Assembly (NCBI GenBank): GCA_951812325.1
Contig: OX638294.1
Coordinates: 3,572,859 to 3,636,858 of the forward strand
Reading direction: 5' to 3'
DNA length: 64,000 nucleotides
Source of the DNA: an uncultured Thermoanaerobaculia bacterium
GTDB taxonomy: Bacteria > Acidobacteriota > Thermoanaerobaculia > Multivoradales > Multivoraceae
Position numbers and translations under genes: made by a program. The notes under the pieces were generated by a model. It did no database searches and was not told the DNA's origin. It was given only the letters and a program-made list of their open reading frames with translations. Shown piece by piece: positions 16,572 to 24,068 of the stretch (positions are counted from its first letter, which is position 1; every line of letters begins with the position of its first letter).

Positions 16572-18371
16572 TCAGAACGCCTCGCTCCAGGGCCGGCTGA
16601 GACGCAGGGCGGAGTTGATCAGGCCCACCATGGAGTAGGTCTGGGGGAAGTTGCCCCAGAGCTCTCCCGTCTTGGGGTCGAGGTCCTCCGAGAGGAGGCC
16701 AACCGGGTTGCGGCGGTCGAGCATCTGCTCGAACAGCTCCCGGGCTTCGTCGCGCCGGCCGAGGGCGTTGATCGCGTCGATGTACCAGAAGCTGCAGACG
16801 GCGAAGGAGGTCGTGGGCGCGCCGAACTCGTCCTCCTGGTAGCGGAAGAAGTTGCTGCCTTCGCGGAGGGGCTCCAGCGACTCGACGGTGGCGGCGAAGC
16901 AGGGATCGTCGGCGTCGAGGAAGCCCAGGTCGTGGAGCAGGAGCAGGCTGGCGTCGATCCCGGCGCCGTCCAGGCTGGCGGCCAGGCCGCCCCGCTCGGT
17001 TTCCGCGTTCTGCAGGATGTGCGAGCGAATCGCCTCGGCCTGGCTTGTCCAGTGTCTTTGACGTTCGGCAAGGCCCAGCGTCCGGGCAATCCGTGCCAGG
17101 CGGTCGCAGGCGGCCCAGCACATCACGCTCGAGAACGTGTGAACGGCGCTGCGCTGCCTGAACTCCCAGAGCCCCGCGTCCGGCTGGTCGAACAGGGCAA
17201 CGGCCTGGCTGCCGAGTTGCTCGAGCCAGCCGAATACGCGCGCGTTGCCCGGCTTGACGAGCCGGCGGTCGAAGAAGCTCTGGGTCACGGAGAGAATCGC
17301 GCTGCCGTAGTTGTCGTTCTGGAGCTGTCGCCAGGCGGCGTTGCCGACCCGGACCGGGCCCATGCCGCGGTAGCCGGAGAGATGGTCCACGCCACGCTCG
17401 GTCAGTTCCCGCTCGAACTTGATCCCGTAGACGGGCTGCAGCACCCCGCCCTCGGCGGCGGCCGCCAGGTTCGTGATGTAGCCGAGGTAGCCCTCCATCG
17501 TGCGAGTGGCGCCGAGGCGGTTCAGTGCCTGGACGACGAAGTGGGAGTCCCGCAGCCAGCAGAAACGGTAGTCCCAGTTGCGGCCGGTGTCCGGCGCTTC
17601 GGGGATCGAAGTGGTCATCGCGGCCAGCACCGCCCCGGTCTCCTCGAAGCTGCACAGCTGGAGCGTGATCGCGGCCCGGATCACGGCCTCCTGCCACTCG
17701 AACGGCACGGCCAGGTGGCGCACGAACTCGCGCCAGTAGCTCTCCGTTCGGCTCCGGAACTCGCGCGCCACGGAGTCCACCGGTTCGGTCAGGCTCTCGT
17801 CCGGCCCGAGCAGCAGGGTCAGGGGCTGCTCCAGGACGAAGGAGATCTCGTCGGTGACCAGCGACACCGGCGCGTCCGTGGTCAACCGGAGCGTCAGCGT
17901 CGGCCCGACGTAGCGGACGTGGTTGCTGCCTCGGGTCAGTTCGGGGCGGCGCGCGCCATAGTCGAATCGCGGCCGCAGGCGGATGCGGATGCGCGGCTCG
18001 CCGGAGAGCCGTTCGATCGTGCGGACGATCATCGTCGGCCGGAAGGAACGGCCGAACTGCTCGAACCGGGGCGCGAAGTCGGTGATGCGGACCGCCGCGC
18101 CGTTGCCGTCGCGAAGGGTCGTCTCGAGGATCGCGGTGTTCTCGATGTAGTGCTGTTCGCTGTCCTGCAGCCCTTCGAGCACGACATCGAAGAAGCCGCC
18201 CGCCTCGGGATCCGCCTCATGGGCGTCGTCCAGCAGGGAGTGGAAGACGGGGTCGCCGTCGAAGTGGGGCAGGCAGGCCCAGCAGATCCGGCCGCGCGGG
18301 TCGATCAGCGCTCCGAAGCTGCAGTTGCCAATCACGCCGCCGTCGAGCGGCCGGACTTCGCCAGACGTCAT
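16572..18371 (-). CDS. Glycoside hydrolase family 15 protein (trehalase / glucoamylase type)
   Basis: This 599-residue protein begins with the GH15 bacterial N-terminal domain (PLDGGVIGNCSFGALIDPRG and WACLPHFDGDPVF). It continues with the (alpha/alpha)6 catalytic domain, including GRNWDYRFCWLRDSHFVVQAL, and ends with NPVGLLSEDLDPKTGELWGNFPQTYS, which holds the candidate catalytic acids. The length matches bacterial GH15 trehalases and dextran glucosidases (about 600). Location next to otsB and otsA favours trehalose or a related alpha-glucoside as substrate, which is inference. No signal peptide, so it is cytoplasmic. Repeat R4 lies between it and otsB. Confidence 0.9.
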   Translation of the reverse strand: MTSGEVRPLDGGVIGNCSFGALIDPRGRICWACLPHFDGDPVFHSLLDDAHEADPEAGGFFDVVLEGLQDSEQHYIENTAILETTLRDGNGAAVRITDFAPRFEQFGRSFRPTMIVRTIERLSGEPRIRIRLRPRFDYGARRPELTRGSNHVRYVGPTLTLRLTTDAPVSLVTDEISFVLEQPLTLLLGPDESLTEPVDSVAREFRSRTESYWREFVRHLAVPFEWQEAVIRAAITLQLCSFEETGAVLAAMTTSIPEAPDTGRNWDYRFCWLRDSHFVVQALNRLGATRTMEGYLGYITNLAAAAEGGVLQPVYGIKFERELTERGVDHLSGYRGMGPVRVGNAAWRQLQNDNYGSAILSVTQSFFDRRLVKPGNARVFGWLEQLGSQAVALFDQPDAGLWEFRQRSAVHTFSSVMCWAACDRLARIARTLGLAERQRHWTSQAEAIRSHILQNAETERGGLAASLDGAGIDASLLLLHDLGFLDADDPCFAATVESLEPLREGSNFFRYQEDEFGAPTTSFAVCSFWYIDAINALGRRDEARELFEQMLDRRNPVGLLSEDLDPKTGELWGNFPQTYSMVGLINSALRLSRPWSEAF

Positions 18372-18402
18372 GAGTTCTCCAGGAGCTTTCGCCGCCGGAA
18401 CC

Positions 18403-18520
18403 AAGTACAGGTGCGCCGGCGTGCCATCCGTGCGCCCGACGACGAACGCACGGACTGGTTCACGTGTGGCGCGGCTTCGCGCCACACGGGTTCCCGCCGG
18501 CATCCGGCGGCGCGAAGCGC
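18403..18520. repeat. Multi-hairpin dispersed repeat, short form, copy R4
   Basis: This is a short form of the repeat in the 166-bp gap between otsB and the GH15 gene. It has GTACAGGTGCGCCGGCGTGCCATC, a CCGTGCGCCCG/ACGCACGG stem with one imperfect arm, a perfect GTGTGGCGCG-GCTT-CGCGCCACAC stem, and a terminal CCGGCGGCGCGAAGCGCCGG stem. It could act as an attenuating or mRNA-stabilising structure between two co-directional genes. Confidence 0.85.
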
Positions 18521-18537
18521 CGGGCGCCGGAAGTCGC

Positions 18538-19287
18538 TCATCGTCCGTGTCCCCTTAGGCCGTCGCACAGGGCCTCGAGCCAACGGTGCACCTCCCTCAC
18601 GCCACTCACGCCGTGCCGGGCGTTGCTCATCCGGTCGCCGGCGTGCTCCAGGCCGACGACGATCCCGGCGCCGCCGGCGCTCTGCGCGGCGGCGAAGCCT
18701 TCCTCGTCCGTGATGTCGTCGCCGATGAAGACGGGGACGCGCCCGCGAAACGGCGCTTCTTCCATGAAGTCCTCGACCACGGTGTGCTTGTTCGGGCGAT
18801 GGGGTTTCAACTCGAGCACCATCTTGCCTTCCTGGACCCGGTAGGCGGCGCCCAGGGAGGTTCGGATCTTCTCCATCACTTCGCGCGCAGCGCTCTCGGC
18901 GCCGGCGGCGCGCCGGTAGTGGAGCGCCAGGGTCGCCGACTTGTCTTCGAGCAGGGTGCCGGGGTGCGCGGCGGCGAAGCGCGCCAGTTCGCAGCGGGCC
19001 GGCCCCAACGCGGGTGCTCCGTCTGTCCGGCTGACCGATCCGTCGGCGGACCTGCGCTCCAGGCCGTGCAGCCCGGCGGCCGGCAGCTCGAGGGGCGAGA
19101 AGAAGCGGTCGAGTACGTCGAGCGAGCGTCCGCTGGCGAGCGCCAGGGCGCCGCCGAGCCGGCCGCGGAGCCTCTCGAGCAGGCCGCCGATCCGGTCGTC
19201 GACGTGGACGGCGTCGGGTGCATCCGCGATCTCGATCAGGGTGCCGTCGACATCCAGGAACAGGGCCCAGGACTGAGGCGGCGGCAT
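18538..19287 (-). CDS. otsB: Trehalose-6-phosphate phosphatase
   Basis: This 249-residue HAD-superfamily phosphatase has motif I FLDVDGTL near residue 10, ALASGRSLDVL as motif II region, KPHRPNKHTVVEDF with the motif III Lys, and GDDITDEEGF as motif IV. These are the standard OtsB signatures. It removes phosphate from trehalose-6-phosphate made by OtsA. The ATG at 19287 is chosen; the frame continues open upstream antisense to otsA, but that is shadow sequence. It is divergent from otsA, with a 99-bp shared intergenic region. Confidence 0.93.
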   Translation of the reverse strand: MPPPQSWALFLDVDGTLIEIADAPDAVHVDDRIGGLLERLRGRLGGALALASGRSLDVLDRFFSPLELPAAGLHGLERRSADGSVSRTDGAPALGPARCELARFAAAHPGTLLEDKSATLALHYRRAAGAESAAREVMEKIRTSLGAAYRVQEGKMVLELKPHRPNKHTVVEDFMEEAPFRGRVPVFIGDDITDEEGFAAAQSAGGAGIVVGLEHAGDRMSNARHGVSGVREVHRWLEALCDGLRGHGR

Positions 19288-19386
19288 ATCGGCGCCCGGT
19301 TCCAGCAGGATCCAGGCGGCGTGCGGAGGATGCGCTTTCCGGTTCACAGGGCTCAGCCTCCGAGATCCCTTACGATACAGAAACCG
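19288..19386. promoter_or_regulatory. Divergent otsB/otsA promoter region
   Basis: The 99-bp gap between the oppositely transcribed otsB and otsA starts must hold both promoters. It is less GC-rich near the otsA side (CCCTTACGATACAGAAACCG). The TACGATACAG stretch could be a -10-like site for otsA, but no clear -35 partner was identified. Confidence 0.4.
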
Positions 19387-20784
19387 ATGACTTCTCAGGA
19401 TCTGCCGGCGGCACAGCAGTCGGAGCTGGTGATCGTCGCCAACACGCTTCCCGTACGTCGCGAGGAGGTGGATGGGGAACTGGGCTGGGCGCAGAGCCCG
19501 GGCGGTCTGGTCAGCGCCCTGTCGCCGATCGTGCGCGAGGCGGCCGGGTGCTGGGTGGGCTGGACCGGCGGCGCCGACGACGCGCCGGCGCCGTTCCGCC
19601 ACGAGGGCATCCTGAACGTGGCGGTGCCGGTGTCGGAGTCGGAAGTCGCCGGCTCGTACCAGGGGATGTGCAACTCGACCCTGTGGCCCCTGTACCACGA
19701 TGCCGTGCGGCCGCCCGAGTACCACCGGCACTGGTGGAATCCGTACGTGGCGGTCAACCGGCGCTTCGCCGAGGAGGCGGCTCGCCGTACCGCGCCCGGG
19801 GGCCGGGTCTGGATCCAGGACTACCACCTGCAACTCGTGCCGCGGATGCTGCGCGAGTTGCGGCCGGACATCAGTTCCGGTTTCTTCCTGCACATCCCCT
19901 TCCCGCCGATTGAACTGTTTCTGCGCCTGCCGTGGCGGCGGCGGGTACTGGAGGGGCTCCTCGGGGCCGACGTGATCGGCTTCCAGACCCCGGCCGGCGC
20001 CTACAACTTCACGCGGCTCGCCGACCGGCTGATCGAGGCGGAACCTCAGGGCGAGACGATCCGCTACCAGGGGCGCGACATCCGGGTCGGCGCCTTCCCG
20101 ATCTCCATCGACACGGACCGCTACGCGAACGCGGCGCTGGCGCCCGAGATCCGGGAGCGGGCCGAACAGCTCCAGCAGCTCCGTCGCGGCAGGAAGATCA
20201 TCCTCTCCGTCGACCGGCTCGACTACACGAAGGGCATCGACCTGCGGCTCAAGGCGTTCCTCGAATGGCTGGGGCGCGAGGACCGGTCGATTCGCGACGC
20301 GGTGATGGTCCAGGTCGCGGTGCCCAGCCGCGAGCGCATTTCGGAGTACCAGATCCTCCGGCGCGACGTGGAGGAACTGGTCGGCCAGATCAACGGCGAG
20401 TACGGCGAACTCGGCGTCGTTCCGGTCCAGTACTTCCGGCGCAACCTGCCGTTCGAGGAGCTCATCGCGTTCTACCTGGTCGCCGACGTGATGCTTGTCA
20501 CGCCGCTGTGCGACGGGATGAACCTGGTCGCCAAGGAGTACGTCGCCACCCGACTCGAGGACGACGGCGTCCTCGTGCTGAGCGAGTTCGCGGGCGCGGC
20601 CGCCGAGCTGCCGCACGCCCTGCACGTGAACCCGCACGACGTGAACGCGATGGCAGCGACGATCGAACAGGCGATCACGCTCGACCCGGCCGACGGGACG
20701 CGCCGGATGAAGGCGATGCGGGAAGTCGTCCGCCGCCACTCCGTCCACGAGTGGGCGGCGCAGTTCATCGAGGCCCTGGCATGA
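19387..20784 (+). CDS. otsA: Trehalose-6-phosphate synthase
   Basis: This is a 465-residue GT20 glycosyltransferase. The N-terminal SNR-like loop is ANTLPV, followed by QSPGGLVSALSPI (glucose-6-P/UDP-glucose binding), WIQDYHLQLVPRMLR, FFLHIPFPPIELFLRLPWRR, VDRLDYTKGIDLRLKAF and the EMNL-type loop seen as DGMNLVAKEYVATR. It condenses UDP- or GDP-glucose with glucose-6-phosphate. The length is normal. Its stop overlaps the ATG of the following iron-sulfur protein gene (ATGA), so those two genes are translationally coupled. Confidence 0.96.
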   Translation: MTSQDLPAAQQSELVIVANTLPVRREEVDGELGWAQSPGGLVSALSPIVREAAGCWVGWTGGADDAPAPFRHEGILNVAVPVSESEVAGSYQGMCNSTLWPLYHDAVRPPEYHRHWWNPYVAVNRRFAEEAARRTAPGGRVWIQDYHLQLVPRMLRELRPDISSGFFLHIPFPPIELFLRLPWRRRVLEGLLGADVIGFQTPAGAYNFTRLADRLIEAEPQGETIRYQGRDIRVGAFPISIDTDRYANAALAPEIRERAEQLQQLRRGRKIILSVDRLDYTKGIDLRLKAFLEWLGREDRSIRDAVMVQVAVPSRERISEYQILRRDVEELVGQINGEYGELGVVPVQYFRRNLPFEELIAFYLVADVMLVTPLCDGMNLVAKEYVATRLEDDGVLVLSEFAGAAAELPHALHVNPHDVNAMAATIEQAITLDPADGTRRMKAMREVVRRHSVHEWAAQFIEALA

Positions 20785-22052
20785 CGCGCATGGAACGGCA
20801 GGGCGTGACCGTGAAGGCCGGGACGCAGTTCGGAGCGCGTCCGCCAGCTGAGCCTGCGGTCCGGGGACAGCTCCCCGTCGACGACGCCGAAGCGGGGTTC
20901 GAGGTAGGCGAAGGTTTTGAACGCTTCTCGCAGAAGGACGACGTCTTCTGCCGTTCGTTCTGGGACCCCGAGGTGAGGACCTCCCGCTCGGACATGTTCT
21001 ACGAGACGTACCGCACCCCCGAGCTGCGCTGGCGTCCGGTCGACGGGTTCACGCGGCGCGACTACGCGCTTCGCAACGCTTCCTGGCACGTCACCGACCT
21101 GTTCGCGGAGTTCAGGGACGGCGCCGACCGTCGCGAGGGCTTCCTCGACCCCTACACGGTGCTCCGGGACGGTCCGGGTCCCCCGGACGAGAGCGACGAA
21201 CCGCCGGAGGTGCTCGCCGCTCGACTCGCCGTCGAGCTCAAGACGGCTGCCCGCGCGTTGGGCGCCGACCTGATCGGCATCACGGGAAACGACGAGCGCT
21301 GGGTGTACACCCACGCCTACTCGAGGGAAACGGAGACGGAGAAGCCCCAGGAGCTTCCGGGCGAACTCGGCAACGTCGTCGTCATTGCGCAGGCGATGGA
21401 CCGGGGACTGGTGCAGACCGTGCCGTCGGCCTTGAGCGGGACGGCGACGGGCGTCGGCTACAGCAGCGACACGGTGGTGCTGCTCGCGATCGCCCAGTAC
21501 ATCCTGAACATGGGCTACGCCGCGGTTCCGACGATGAACGACACGGCCCTGGCGATTCCGCTCGCGATCAAGGCGGGGCTGGGCGAGTACGGTCGCCACG
21601 GCCTGCTGATCACGAAGGAGTTCGGTCCCAGGGTGCGGCTCGGAAAGATCTTCACCGACATGCCTCTGGCGCACGACCGTCCACGGCGCTTCGGAGTGCG
21701 CGAGACCTGCGAAGTGTGCCGCGCATGTTCGGATGCGTGCCCGCCGAAGGCCATCGCGATGGACGCACCAACGGGCCGCGTCTACAACATTTCCAACATC
21801 CGCGGCGTCAGGAAGTGGACGACGGATGCCGAGAAGTGCTTCCGGTTCTGGTCGAACCAGAACACCGACTGCTCCATCTGCGTCAGGGTCTGTCCCTACA
21901 ACCGGGACTACTCCAGGCGCCTCAGCCGGCTCTGGCGGTGGCTGGCGGGGACCCGCCTGCGCCGGCTCGCCCTCTGGCTCGACCGCCGGAGCAGGCGTGG
22001 ACGGCGGGTTTCGCCGAAGACGTGGTGGGGACGGCGCCTGGCCTCAAGGTAG
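20781..22052 (+). CDS. Reductive-dehalogenase-like (RdhA-type) iron-sulfur protein
   Basis: This 423-residue protein carries a C-terminal double [4Fe-4S] ferredoxin module. The first cluster is CEVCRACSDACP (Cys 310, 313, 316, 320); the second is CFRFWSNQNTDCSICVRVCP (Cys 353, 364, 367, 371). Spacing and flanks resemble the corrinoid RdhA family more than QueG. The central region (ADLIGITGNDERWVYTH, then GLGEYGRHGLLITKEFGPRVRL) fits the cobalamin-binding domain. No Tat signal is present, so it is probably cytoplasmic and non-respiratory. No rdhB anchor is nearby. The C-terminus runs into a 109-bp tandem repeat. Substrate unknown. Confidence 0.75.
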   Translation: MTRMERQGVTVKAGTQFGARPPAEPAVRGQLPVDDAEAGFEVGEGFERFSQKDDVFCRSFWDPEVRTSRSDMFYETYRTPELRWRPVDGFTRRDYALRNASWHVTDLFAEFRDGADRREGFLDPYTVLRDGPGPPDESDEPPEVLAARLAVELKTAARALGADLIGITGNDERWVYTHAYSRETETEKPQELPGELGNVVVIAQAMDRGLVQTVPSALSGTATGVGYSSDTVVLLAIAQYILNMGYAAVPTMNDTALAIPLAIKAGLGEYGRHGLLITKEFGPRVRLGKIFTDMPLAHDRPRRFGVRETCEVCRACSDACPPKAIAMDAPTGRVYNISNIRGVRKWTTDAEKCFRFWSNQNTDCSICVRVCPYNRDYSRRLSRLWRWLAGTRLRRLALWLDRRSRRGRRVSPKTWWGRRLASR

Positions 22053-22240
22053 GCCTCGAGCGACGGGACGCCGACCGGCCCTCCCGCGGTCGGGAGCGGC
22101 GAGGCGTGGACGGCGGGTTGCGCCGAAGACGTGGTGGGGACGCCGCCTGGCCTCAAGGTAGGCCTCGAGCGAGGGGACGCCGACCGGCCCTCCCGCGGTC
22201 GGGGGCGGCGAGGCGTGGACGGCGGGTTGCGCCGAAGACG
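21995..22240. repeat. 109-bp tandem repeat spanning the 3' end of the RdhA-like gene
   Basis: A unit beginning GCGTGGACGGCGGGTT starts at 21995, 22104 and 22213, a constant 109-bp spacing. The first two copies are full and nearly identical; the third breaks off after about 28 bp. The first copy encodes the last ~19 residues of the RdhA-like protein (RRVSPKTWWGRRLASR); the rest is non-coding. Each unit contains CCCTCCCGCGGTCGGGAG-like inverted sequence. Confidence 0.9.
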
Positions 22241-22487
22241 CGGCAGCAATGGTCCCATACGAAGATGAGCCTGAACGGCGGTTGATCGGAAGTTGAGCCG
22301 GTCGCGTGGTTCGGGGCGGTTTTCCGGTTGCTGATCGGAGCAAAGCGGAGATCGGCCAAGGGGGGCGCGCCTGTCAGGCTGGTACGCTTGAGCACGGCCT
22401 CAGGCTGCGGCGCACAGCCGTGGATCACGAGAACAGGAGGAAACGCCGACCGGAATGGCGGCCCGACCGTTCCGCCCGGTTGACACC

Positions 22488-23597
22488 ATGTGGATCAAGA
22501 AGCACGACCCCGTCCGATACCTTCCTGCCGACTCCGGCGTCACGCTGCCCAGCCGCAAGCCGACGCCGCAGGAGGTCTACATGAACCGCCGCAAGTTCGT
22601 GACCGCGGCGACGATCGGCATTGCCGGCGCGTCGCCCTTGGCCGCGCAGTTCCGCCTCCGCCGGCAGGCGCCGGCGCCGCCGCCTGCGCCGCCGGAGTCG
22701 GAGAAGCTGAAGCCGGCTCTGGAGCGGCCCGACGTCTACCCGGCCGAGGCGAGTGGCAAGCCGCAGCGGAACCCGAAGTTCGCCAGCCCGCCGGAGAGTG
22801 TCGGCGGAGAACTCACCCCTCGCGAATTCGCCGGCGGCCACAACAACTTCTACGAATTCCTGGCCGGCCACGGCGGTCCGGTGTGGAAGTTCGCCGGCAA
22901 GTTCACCGTCGAACCCTGGAAGGTCGAGGTGACCGGGCTGTGCGACAACCCGATGACGCTCGACCTGGACGACATCTTCGGCTTCGAGCACGAGGAGCGC
23001 CTTTACCACTTCCGCTGCGTCGAGCGCTGGGCGATGAACGTGCCCTGGAGCGGCTTCCCGCTCAGCAAGCTGATCGAGAAGGCTGCGCCGAAGTCCTCGG
23101 CCAGGCATGTGCGCTTCTTCACCGCCCTGAACAGAGAGCAGATGCCGGGCGTCCGGGAATCCGAGGCACGCAGTTACGGCTACGAATGGCCCTACTTCGA
23201 GGCCCTGAGGCTGGACGAGGCGATGAACGAACTCGCCTTCGTGGCCACCGGGATCTACGGTGAACCGTTGCTCAAGCAGCACGGCGCGCCGCTGCGAATC
23301 GTCGTGCCCTGGAAGTACGGCTACAAGAACCCCAAGTCGATCGTGAAGATCGAGTTCGTGGCCGAAGAGCCGAAGATCTTCTGGCAGGTCCAGGCGCACG
23401 AGTACGGCTACCTCTCGAACGTGAATCCGTACATCCCGCACCCGCGCTGGAGCCAGGCGACATCGCACTGGTTGGGCCGCAACGACTCGTTCGACACGCC
23501 GATCTTCAACGGCTACGGCGAGCACGTCGCAAAGCTCTACCCCGATGAGCCGACCACGATGCAGCGGCCGCTGCAGATGGGCCAGATCGCCCGGTAG
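22488..23597 (+). CDS. msrP: Protein-methionine-sulfoxide reductase catalytic subunit (MsrP/YedY-like)
   Basis: This 369-residue molybdopterin oxidoreductase has the Tat-type sequence MNRRKFVTAATIGIAGA at residues 32-48, the Mo-ligand Cys177 in YHFRCVERWAMNVPW, and SYGYEWPYFEAL and VPWKYGYKNPKSIVKIEF typical of MsrP. It repairs oxidised methionines of periplasmic proteins. Starting at MWIKKHDPVR matches family N-termini. However, the AGGAGG at 22435-22440 lies nearer an upstream in-frame ATG at 22455, which would add 11 residues. The haem partner gene msrQ is not in the window. Confidence 0.93.
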   Translation: MWIKKHDPVRYLPADSGVTLPSRKPTPQEVYMNRRKFVTAATIGIAGASPLAAQFRLRRQAPAPPPAPPESEKLKPALERPDVYPAEASGKPQRNPKFASPPESVGGELTPREFAGGHNNFYEFLAGHGGPVWKFAGKFTVEPWKVEVTGLCDNPMTLDLDDIFGFEHEERLYHFRCVERWAMNVPWSGFPLSKLIEKAAPKSSARHVRFFTALNREQMPGVRESEARSYGYEWPYFEALRLDEAMNELAFVATGIYGEPLLKQHGAPLRIVVPWKYGYKNPKSIVKIEFVAEEPKIFWQVQAHEYGYLSNVNPYIPHPRWSQATSHWLGRNDSFDTPIFNGYGEHVAKLYPDEPTTMQRPLQMGQIAR

Positions 23598-23699
23598 GGT
23601 GCTGAAGGATTACCCCGGTGGCACGTACCGAGGGGGGGGGACAGGACTCCACCGTGTGGCGCCGGAAGTTCGCCGGGTACGGGTCTTGATAGCGGCGTC

Positions 23700-23734
23700 G
23701 TGGATACATCCTCTTCCAAGGATGTTGTGTCCAC
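23700..23734. repeat. 35-bp imperfect palindrome resembling paired IS3-type ends
   Basis: GTGGATACATCCT and AGGATGTTGTGTCCAC face each other around a short centre. The right half on the minus strand (TGGACACAACATCCTTGGA) resembles the left end of the IS3 remnant at 59.2 kb (TGGACACCTCATTCTTGGA). It may be the footprint of a lost insertion or a hairpin terminator for msrP. The surrounding gap 23598-23856 contains no recognised gene. Confidence 0.4.
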
Positions 23735-23856
23735 GAACCGGGACGAGCTCGCTCAGCAGGGCACGCCGCCTACCTCAACCCCCGCACAACGAAATTCGAC
23801 GATAGCTCGAGTGCGGGCGGAGGCTGCTACGGCGCCATGTGCCGGCTCCGCACCAC

Positions 23857-24046
23857 CTACGGCTCCTCGGCGGTCTCCGTTGCCAGCGACCCGCCGGCGC
23901 CGTGCCGCGCCGCCTGAACCGCGGCGGCGAAGAGCCCGATCGCGGCCCCGAACGTCAGGACACCGGCGAACTCCACCCAGCCCTCGGCGTCCGCCGGCGA
24001 GCCGAGCGCCAGCAACTCCGCCACGAAATCGAAAGGCGCCGCGGCG
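23857..24046 (-). pseudogene. Remnant of a second ampG-like 3' end
   Basis: On the minus strand this stretch encodes an AmpG-like C-terminus of about 60 residues, ending GLFAAAVQAARHGAGGSLATETAEEP and a TAG stop. It aligns with the last residues of the intact ampG. The terminal ~60 bp are about 95 % identical to the intact gene and the upstream part is clearly diverged. The two stop codons are 212 bp apart. It looks like the tail of a lost tandem paralogue. Confidence 0.75.
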
Positions 24047-24068
24047 CCATGTGCCGGCGCCGCACCAC

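Noticed and set aside
18538-20748. Minus-strand 736-codon open frame running from otsB across otsA
   Set aside because: The part beyond otsB is antisense to otsA, whose protein motifs are unmistakable; high GC keeps the opposite frame open. OtsB starts at 19287.
20781-22052. Assignment of the iron-sulfur protein as epoxyqueuosine reductase QueG
   Set aside because: The second cluster context (CFRFWSNQNTDCSICVRVCP) and overall length fit RdhA-like proteins better; QueG has a different C-terminal HEAT-like region.
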